A stretch of DNA of 32,139 nt from Erysipelotrichaceae bacterium (GTDB taxonomy: Bacteria > Bacillota_I > Bacilli_A > Erysipelotrichales > Erysipelotrichaceae). Numbering within the stretch: position 1 is the stretch's first letter; every line of letters begins with the position of its first letter. This document shows positions 22,678 through 29,700 of this stretch, piece by piece. The stretch is from assembly GCA_017539105.1 (NCBI GenBank), contig JAFYHQ010000018.1:1-32139 (forward strand), read 5' to 3'. A model generated the notes under the pieces. The model worked only from the letters and a program-made list of their open reading frames with translations, was not told where the DNA came from and did not search any database. The position numbers were made by a program, and so were the translations under genes.

Positions 22678-22756
22678 GATTCACTCCTGTCAGGTAACCT
22701 TATCATACAATAAAATACTGTTCTTTACCTTTCATATGCTTAAGCCATGTCTATCC

Positions 22757-22785
22757 GATACACGAAAGGAATGTTGATATATAAT
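22757..22785 (+). promoter_or_regulatory. Probable promoter of the COG4100 gene
   Basis: A consensus TATAAT at 22780-22785, 17 bases after a poor -35 (GATACA, 22757-22762). The position suits the gene start at 22807, but the -35 is weak. Confidence 0.5.
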
Positions 22786-22806
22786 ATGGATATATGAGGT
22801 AACATT

Positions 22807-24060
22807 ATGCTGATGGATCAGATAGATAAAAAACTGCTGGAAATCGCAAAAGAATCCGAACATGATCTCAAAGAGATCTATGATGAGATCGACAGGATCG
22901 CTCTGGTCAATTCACAGAGGATCTTATCCGCTTTTATCGGCAACAAGGTTTCTTATGCGGATTTCAGCGATATCAACGGTTATGGCAACTTTGATACAGG
23001 AAGAGAGAAACTGGAAAAGATCTATGCGACTGTCTTAGGCTGCGAGGATGCTTTGGTACGTCCGCAGATCATGAGCGGAACCAATGCGCTGTATCTGGCA
23101 TTTTCTGCTCTTCTGAAGCATGGCGATACGATGATCTCCCTGACAGGCATGCCTTACGATTCTCTGCAGGAGATGATCGGATTATATGGCGATTCTACGC
23201 AATCCCTGAAAGCGCATGGCGTTCATTATGAACAGATCGATCTGCTGAATGATGCGTTCGATAAAGAAAAGATCATTGAACGGCTGTCCCATCAGGATGT
23301 GCGTCTCGTCGAGATCCAAAGATCACGCGGATATTCCAGCCGTCTGTCTCTATCGATCTCTCAGATCGAAGACATCATTTCCGCAATCCGTGAAGTCAAT
23401 CAGGATGTCATCATCATGGTCGACAACTGTTACGGGGAGCTGGTGGAAGACAGGGAACCCGGTCATGTCGGTGCCGATATCGTTGTCGGTTCCTTGATGA
23501 AGAATCTGGGCGGAGGGATCGTGCCGACTGGCGGTTATATCGCAGGCAATACGGAACTGGTTGCCATGGCTGCCGAAAGACTCACTGCTCCGGGCATAGG
23601 AAAGGAACAGGGAGCGAATTTCAATCTGAATAATACTTTCTTCAAAGGAATCTATATGGCTCCTGAAGCGGTTAAAAACGCCCTTAAAACAGCAGTCTTT
23701 ACCGCATACATGCTGGAAAAAACAGGATTCAGAAATGTATCGCCCCGTTATGATGAAAAACGGACTGATATCATACAGACCGTGGAACTGGGAAGTAAAG
23801 AGAAACTTGTGGCCTTTACCCAAGGCATACAGGAATCATCGCCGATCGATTCCTTCGTCCGGGTATTGCCCGCGCCGATGCCGGGATATCCCTTCGACGA
23901 AGTCATGGCCTGCGGCGCATTCACTCAAGGAAGCACCATCGAGCTAAGCGCAGACGCTCCGGTCATTCCGCCCTATACGCTTTACCTGCAAGGCGGTCTT
24001 ACCAAAGAATATGGCAAACTATCCATCTTGCTGGCATTATCAAAAATAAAGGAAGCTTAA
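22807..24060 (+). CDS. PLP-dependent enzyme, methionine gamma-lyase family (COG4100)
   Basis: 417 residues of the Cys/Met-metabolism PLP group often labelled aluminium resistance protein. The cofactor Lys232 lies in GSLMKNLGGGIVPTGGY, and Asp206 in VDNCYGEL would hold the pyridine nitrogen. SGTNALYLAFSAL (phosphate-binding turn region) and QRSRGYSSR are typical of the family. The likely activity is C-S bond cleavage of a sulfur amino acid, but the substrate is not settled. The start at 22807 is supported by GAGGT 6 bases before the ATG. The gene is divergent from the ABC exporter and converges on the SDR gene, sharing a 4-base overlap and a terminator. In many Firmicutes this gene lies by hfq/miaA; here it is separate. 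Confidence 0.92.
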   Translation: MLMDQIDKKLLEIAKESEHDLKEIYDEIDRIALVNSQRILSAFIGNKVSYADFSDINGYGNFDTGREKLEKIYATVLGCEDALVRPQIMSGTNALYLAFSALLKHGDTMISLTGMPYDSLQEMIGLYGDSTQSLKAHGVHYEQIDLLNDAFDKEKIIERLSHQDVRLVEIQRSRGYSSRLSLSISQIEDIISAIREVNQDVIIMVDNCYGELVEDREPGHVGADIVVGSLMKNLGGGIVPTGGYIAGNTELVAMAAERLTAPGIGKEQGANFNLNNTFFKGIYMAPEAVKNALKTAVFTAYMLEKTGFRNVSPRYDEKRTDIIQTVELGSKEKLVAFTQGIQESSPIDSFVRVLPAPMPGYPFDEVMACGAFTQGSTIELSADAPVIPPYTLYLQGGLTKEYGKLSILLALSKIKEA

Positions 24061-24073
24061 CAGCTTCCTTTTT
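24048..24073. terminator. Bidirectional terminator shared by COG4100 and SDR genes
   Basis: AAAGGAAGCT (24048-24057), loop TAAC, AGCTTCCTTT (24062-24071), then more T. The two TAA stops (24058-24060 on plus; complement of 24057-24059 on minus) lie in or at the loop. Confidence 0.85.
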
Positions 24074-24803
24074 GTCCTCCATCGATACGGATGATCGTAT
24101 TGTTTATATAATCGGCATCCGGACTGATCAGAAACCTGACCAGACAGGCAACCTCTTCCGGACGTCCATAACGTCCGACCAGGATCTTTTCCGTTTCCTG
24201 TTTCAGGAACTCTTCATCGTATCCGTCCAGTTCGCTCTCGGTACCGATAAATCCCGGCGCGATCGCATTCACATGAACCTCAGGCGCAAACTGCATTGCC
24301 AAATCATGCGTCAAGGAATTCAACGCGGCTTTCGACGCATCATAATCGATGCTCATCGGAAAATAGGTATTCATCCCATTGGTCGATGAGATATTGATGA
24401 TGCGTCCGTAACCCTGTTCCTTCATATGAGGATAGACGTAGCGGCTGCACAGATATGCGCCTATCACATTCACATCCAGTGTCCTTCGGAATTCATCCGC
24501 TGTTTTTTCATGGAAAAGATTCGAGAGATCCACGGCAGCATTGTTGATCAGGATATCAACACCGCCAAATTCCTCATCGATTACGGATATCATTTCCTGG
24601 ACTTCCGTTTCATCTGATACATCTGCTTTGATCGCCAGACATCTCACATGAAAAGTGTCCTCAAGATCCTGCTTCAGCTTTAAAGCTTCCTCATGCGAAG
24701 TCAGATAGTTTATGACGATATCATAGCCGCATCCGGCCAGTTCGACCGCCACAGCTTTCCCGATCCCCCGGGCTGCCCCAGTGATCAGTACGACTTTATT
24801 CAT
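24057..24803 (-). CDS. Short-chain dehydrogenase/reductase (FabG-like)
   Basis: An NAD(P)H-dependent oxidoreductase of classical SDR type, 248 residues. The cofactor motif GAARGIGK (about 8-15), NNAA, catalytic Ser in INISSTNG, and YDASK (Tyr/Lys) are complete. The C-terminal DGGQKGSC end is normal. The FabG-like pattern does not fix the substrate; the absence of acyl-carrier or fatty acid genes nearby argues against a housekeeping FabG role. It lies 9 bases after efp, so it is probably cotranscribed with it, and its own ribosome site is weak. Confidence 0.93.
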   Translation of the reverse strand: MNKVVLITGAARGIGKAVAVELAGCGYDIVINYLTSHEEALKLKQDLEDTFHVRCLAIKADVSDETEVQEMISVIDEEFGGVDILINNAAVDLSNLFHEKTADEFRRTLDVNVIGAYLCSRYVYPHMKEQGYGRIINISSTNGMNTYFPMSIDYDASKAALNSLTHDLAMQFAPEVHVNAIAPGFIGTESELDGYDEEFLKQETEKILVGRYGRPEEVACLVRFLISPDADYINNTIIRIDGGQKGSC

Positions 24804-24812
24804 AAAACAGAT

Positions 24813-25370
24813 TTAAGCTCTGCCTGCGTAAGAACCGTCGTAAGTAGAAACAATGATCTTCTCGCCCGGTTCGATGAACTGTGGAACACGGATGTTCAGG
24901 CCTGTTTCCAAAGTAGCGTCTTTGGTCTGCGTCGAAGGTGCGCCCTTGACTGCCGGCGTCGTCTCCGTGATCGTCAGTTCGACCTTGTCAGGAATCGAAA
25001 CATCCAATACGTTGCCTTCAAAGAAAATCAGCGTGATTTCCGTATTCGGCAGCAAGAAATACTTGTTGAAACCGATATGCTCTTCGCCAAGTTCATACAT
25101 CTCATAGCTTTCCTGATCCATGAAATTGTAGACATTATCGGATTCATAAGAAAACAATGCGTTCTTCTTTTCAATGACTGCCGCATCGAATTTCGTTGAG
25201 GCATTAAAGTTCCTTTCCTGCGTGCTGCCGGTCTTGAGGTTCTTCATCTTCGTCTTAAGAATAGCCGCACCCTTTCCCGGTTTCACATGCTGGAACTCGA
25301 TGACCTGCCAAGGATCACCATCGACCATAACGGTCAAACCTGTCTTAAAATCGCCTGCTTCAATTGCCAT
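24813..25370 (-). CDS. efp: Elongation factor P
   Basis: Binds ribosomes stalled at polyproline and promotes peptide bond formation. The 185 residues have normal length and three domains: the KOW-like N-terminal domain with the tip loop HVKPGKGAA (Lys33 at the usual modified position), the OB domain with NKYFLLPNTEITLIFFEGNV, and the C-terminal domain ending TLETGLNIRVPQFIEPGEKIIVSTYDG. The last is the conserved EF-P signature. AAGGAG precedes the ATG. The modification enzymes are not in the window. The secreted PHP protein nearby has a Pro-Asp-Asn linker and not a polyproline run, so no special link is implied. Confidence 0.97.
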   Translation of the reverse strand: MAIEAGDFKTGLTVMVDGDPWQVIEFQHVKPGKGAAILKTKMKNLKTGSTQERNFNASTKFDAAVIEKKNALFSYESDNVYNFMDQESYEMYELGEEHIGFNKYFLLPNTEITLIFFEGNVLDVSIPDKVELTITETTPAVKGAPSTQTKDATLETGLNIRVPQFIEPGEKIIVSTYDGSYAGRA

Positions 25371-25416
25371 AATAATCTCCTTTTTACTTCTTTATATATT
25401 TATATATAACAACTAT

Positions 25417-25445
25417 ATTATATTGATACCGGGGCAGAAAATCAA
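25417..25445 (-). promoter_or_regulatory. Promoter of efp-SDR
   Basis: On the minus strand TTGATT (25445-25440), a 17-bp spacer and TATAAT (25422-25417). The -35 overlaps the last codons and stop of the upstream pnuC-like gene (stop at 25442-25444). Confidence 0.8.
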
Positions 25446-26677
25446 AACATCGTCTTATCATCGCTGCGATGTTCACGGATATACCTGCTCCAACGGATAT
25501 AGCCATAGGTCGTATTCGTAAAATAACCCAGTTTCAGTATCAGCAGTACATACTGTCCGGAAAGGATATTGATCATGGATTCCAGGAATGCGCAAAGATA
25601 CCAGGCAAGCCACTGCTCACGCAAACGGAAGAATATAAACAAACCGTTGGCCATGCCGACTGCCGAAGCGCATGCATCGATGTAGATGATCAGCTTCTCC
25701 AGATTCCTGTCATAGCCAAAGAAATCCGTCTGGATATTCAGGCCGCTGATCAGATAACCGGCAACGAAAGTCCAGACGACGATGCACAAAAGTACCAGCA
25801 GTTCCTGAGAACCGCTCAGCTTGCGCACTTTCGTCAGTTCATCCTGTTTCTCATCTTTGTGTTTCGACCAGTTGATGAAACTCAATATATCGATCGGCAG
25901 CCAGAAAAACAACGTGACGACCATTGTGGCAAAACGGTAACGGAGAATGACACAGATCAGGATCTCCGTGATTTCTACCAGTATGGAAACCAGGAAATTG
26001 TAACGCGACTGTTTCGAGATCAACAGTTCGCAAAGAATATTCAAGAAAATATCCAACAGATACAGCAACATGATGAGGATGCCGTTGACGCCATTCGCGC
26101 TCTCTTCCGGAAAGAGGATCGCGAAAACCGTTGCCAGAAGCATGATACCCATGAACCAGCATTTCTCATAAAGCGTAAAAAACCCGGAAAAAAGCAGCAC
26201 GATCAAAAGCGAAACCGCCAGGATCAGATAAGAAGTAGCCGCATTGAAACGCATGGTTTCTTTTTCCGTTATGACTTGTTTATAAGTGCCGATGATCTCA
26301 CCATATGCCGGATCCTGATGATCGAAACACAGATGTATGCCATTATCCGTCACATATTCATAAGCATCGATTTCTTCCGTTTCAAGACGGATATAATCTT
26401 CATAAGGATAAGAAACGATCAGCTGAAGATCATCTTTCGTATACAGGACATCGCAGACCGTCGAATCCTCATCGTAATCTTCTTCCTCGAATTGTCGTTC
26501 CATGCGGATGGTGCCGACATAATTCACGTTTCCATCACAGGCATTGAGTTTTTTAAAGCCACTCAAAAACAAGAAAAGCGACAGCAGCAACAGTATGACA
26601 GCTGCGATGATTTCCATATGACGGATCGTTCTGTTTCGTTCCATGTTTTTTCTGATAGATTCAATCATGATCAACAT
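25442..26677 (-). CDS. PnuC-like transporter with extra N-terminal ectodomain
   Basis: 411 residues. The C-terminal part (about 175-396) has several membrane helices and PnuC-like landmarks: FFWLPIDILSFINWSKHK (258-273), LREQWLAWYLCAF (352-364) and GYFTNTTYGYIRWSRYI (384-400). PnuC proteins move nicotinamide riboside or related vitamins by facilitated diffusion and are normally about 200-250 residues. Here about 170 residues are added in front: helix 22-40, an acidic outer segment 41-145 with Cys47, Cys75 and Cys117, and a second helix 148-168. The substrate is uncertain, and no NAD-salvage gene or riboswitch is beside it. ATG at 26677 lacks a clear ribosome site; Met4 (26668) is another option. 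Confidence 0.75.
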   Translation of the reverse strand: MLIMIESIRKNMERNRTIRHMEIIAAVILLLLSLFLFLSGFKKLNACDGNVNYVGTIRMERQFEEEDYDEDSTVCDVLYTKDDLQLIVSYPYEDYIRLETEEIDAYEYVTDNGIHLCFDHQDPAYGEIIGTYKQVITEKETMRFNAATSYLILAVSLLIVLLFSGFFTLYEKCWFMGIMLLATVFAILFPEESANGVNGILIMLLYLLDIFLNILCELLISKQSRYNFLVSILVEITEILICVILRYRFATMVVTLFFWLPIDILSFINWSKHKDEKQDELTKVRKLSGSQELLVLLCIVVWTFVAGYLISGLNIQTDFFGYDRNLEKLIIYIDACASAVGMANGLFIFFRLREQWLAWYLCAFLESMINILSGQYVLLILKLGYFTNTTYGYIRWSRYIREHRSDDKTMF

Positions 26678-26720
26678 TATTATTTTAATATAAAAGATTC
26701 TTTTTTAGGCATATCACGCT

Positions 26721-26756
26721 CAAACAAAACAAGGACAGTTATCTAACTGTCCTTGT
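26721..26756 (-). terminator. Terminator of the giant exoprotein gene
   Basis: A perfect stem CAAGGACAGTT (26755-26745 and 26740-26730 on the minus strand) with a 4-nt loop, followed by TTTTGTTTG. Confidence 0.9.
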
Positions 26757-26781
26757 CGTATCCTTTTGATCTTAACTGATC

Positions 26782-29700
26782 CTAGTATTTCCCGATGCTG
26801 CCGATATGAGGCCTGAAAGACTCTCTGCTGTCGATACCGGTCATCGGATGCTTGAAGGTATCCGTTGGATTGACAGGCTGAGGCTTGTCAGGGTTGACCG
26901 GCTGATCAGGGTTGTCAGGGTTGTCAGGATTGTCAGGATTGTCCGGATTGTCCGGGTTGTCAGGATTATCCGGGTTCGTGACTCCTTTCACCAGCAGGTT
27001 CGTGCTTGCGGAACCATCCGCCGACTTGATCCTGACCACATGATTCCCTTCAGCCAGTGTCTGCAGATAAGAAGCAGGCAATGTGATCCTGGTCGATCCG
27101 CTGACGCGTTCATAGAGACCTTCTTCCACGAGCGTGTCATCCATATACAAGCCATCGAATCTGTCATTTGGCGCATTCGAGACGATCAGCACATCATCTT
27201 CGGAATCCTTGGTCCAAGTCGCATTCTGTCCTTCGATGATCTTATAATCATCGCAGACGATATCCATACGGTTCCTGATACGGATACGCGGCAGCGCATC
27301 GGCATCCGGCCATGTATCATCGTAAGATGCCAGACCCGTAACGGTAACGCCCGTTCCGACCAGCAGTCTTTCCACATCATGAGCTGTCGTGATGTAACCA
27401 TCGATAAAGACACGTGCGACATCTCCGTCTTCATCTTTCACCATGATCGTCAGGATCAGACCGTTGGCTTCCTCGAAACTCTCCACTTCGCCATGGATCG
27501 TAATCAGCTGGCCTTCCACGGAACGATCGTTCAACTGCGATGCCGTGATCTGTAACGGTTCCACTTCTCCCGTACCGATGACCGCAATCGCTTGTACCTG
27601 CAGTTCCGGTTCGCCCTGATAGAAGTCCGTATGACCTACGATCCTGACCTTGTCACCGATCTTGAATTCACCGGAAACCGGGAAGCAGCAGATGCCGCCT
27701 GTTTCATCCTGCACATAGACGCAGTCGAAGAATGCGGTATCCGTGTCGTAACCGGACGCATTGGAAGTGACGATGCCTTCGATGATGAAGCGATAGCCTG
27801 TATCATTCATAACGGATGCTTCACGCACCTGGGCGATCGAAGTGACCTTGTTTTCGTTTTCTCTATCCAGAACATCCAGTTCCAGTTTTGATGAGTAAGA
27901 CAGCTGCTTGCCATCGTATTCCACGGTAGCGGTAACGACGACTTCCGTGAGTTTCGCTTTCGTAAAGGTATATTCAAACGGAACATTCAGTGTCGAACCG
28001 GCCGCGATCGTATATGTATTCGTATCGGTTCCGATCACCTCGGATCCGTTGATCAGATAAACCAGGGAAGTGACTTTCGCTTCCTTGTCCTCATTGTTGA
28101 ACAGAACGGTATTCATAGGAACCGCTTCGTTCGTATAGACTTTTTCTGCATTAGCTTTGAATTCAGAAATGCCGATATCGACTGCCTTGCCTGCCCATAC
28201 AGGCGCGGTAACCGCCAGATCTCCATCTTCCTGCGTCACACGGACGAAATAGTAGCTGTAATCAGGTTCGATCTGCGCCGTCAGCTGACCTTCCTTGATC
28301 TGTTCCTGGTCATTCCATGTGTATGCGACAGCGCCGCCATCGGATACGATCTCGACCTTGACGACCTTGTCGCTGTCATCCGGATCATACAGCGTCACAA
28401 CGATATCCAGCATTTCCGGAGACTCCTCATCAGAGAAGATCGTGCCCATCGGCTGATCATTGACCGTGTAATAAATCTGCAGGTTCTTGTCTTCCGTCGC
28501 ATAGACACGCATCGCCCTGATCGCATCATAGATGCCTTCTTCCGAGAAATCATTCGTCAGTACGACATCTCTTGCGTCATTCGCGTTGCCCCAGCGGCCT
28601 TTATGGTTATCCTGGTTGTTGGTCGGAGCCACATGCCAGCCCTTGTCCAGAGCCAGAATATACTGCTCATAGCTAGGATAATAACCGGATGCGCCGATAT
28701 TGCCTTCGCCGTTTCCAACTTCGACCAGGAAGATACGTGCATCGGTCTCGTCATCTCTGTATGAGAAATCCGTAAAGTTGCCGAATGTCGTTCCAGGGTG
28801 GTTGAACTGATGCATCGTTTCGCCATTGTCTTTCTTCATCGTCTCATAGTACAGTTTCATTCCCGCATCGCCGGTCTTGTTGTTGAGATCGGCATTGTTT
28901 CTGGAAACGATACCCTGCGTATTGAACGAGTTGATATGACCCGGACCGCCGGCCCAAGTCATCTCATAACCTGCGATCGCAATGATATCAAGATGCGTCT
29001 CATTGAAGTCTGCGACTTTGCCCTTGTATTCAGCCCACAGAGCAGCCGAATCCGGATTCATGAGGCTTGCATCATTCATGGCATCCGCAGGATTGGCGTT
29101 GCTGGTGGAATCAAAATAGTTCGAGTGATCGGTAAATGCCACGAACTGGACATTTGCGCTTCTAGGAAGCGAAGCGACATAATCCAGGGCCGTATCCAGA
29201 GAACCCGATCCATCGGAATAAGTCGTGTGCGAATGCAGCTGACCGAAATACAGCTGATAATCGGAATATCCGACCGTGAAACTCCAGATCTTTTCCGCTT
29301 CCACTCCATCCGCTCTAACAACTCTGACCGTAACAGTCGTTCTTCCGTTTTCCAGATCTTCCGTTGGAACATACATCAGGATTCCATCTTCAGCGTAATA
29401 CTCTGCTTCTACTTCCACATCATTTACCAGCATCGTAAATGCAGGATCTTCGCCGACATTGCCGACACATACGCCGATCGATGGCTTCGTCTGTTCTCCC
29501 GTTTGCGTATTCGGTCCCGGGAACATGTCATAGAAGAACGGTTCATCCAGGATCAGAACATCCTTTTCGCCTGTGTAATTGATGCCATAGCTGTTCCTGA
29601 CTTCTACGATCACACTCATCAGTTCAGGCTTTTCATCCGCATCGATCAAAGCAGCAGGAATGACAGCGCTATATGATTTGCCTTCCGGAGAAGACTGATA

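Noticed and set aside
25469-26746. 425-codon plus-strand frame opposite the PnuC-like gene
   Set aside because: The composition is rich in Gln, Arg, Asp and Ile with no recognisable motif or ribosome site. It is fully antisense to a gene with clear membrane segments.
26900-26975. CRISPR-like short repeats
   Set aside because: The nine-base units without spacers encode a peptide linker in frame.
26806-27555. 249-codon plus-strand frame with RVVRIVRIV repeats
   Set aside because: It is the reverse reading of the Pro-Asp-Asn repeat and OB domains; not a real protein.
28798-29676. 292-codon plus-strand frame inside the exoprotein gene
   Set aside because: It is antisense to the intact PHP domain with its metal ligands; the repeated Ile/Arg/Ser content is a mirror of that coding sequence.
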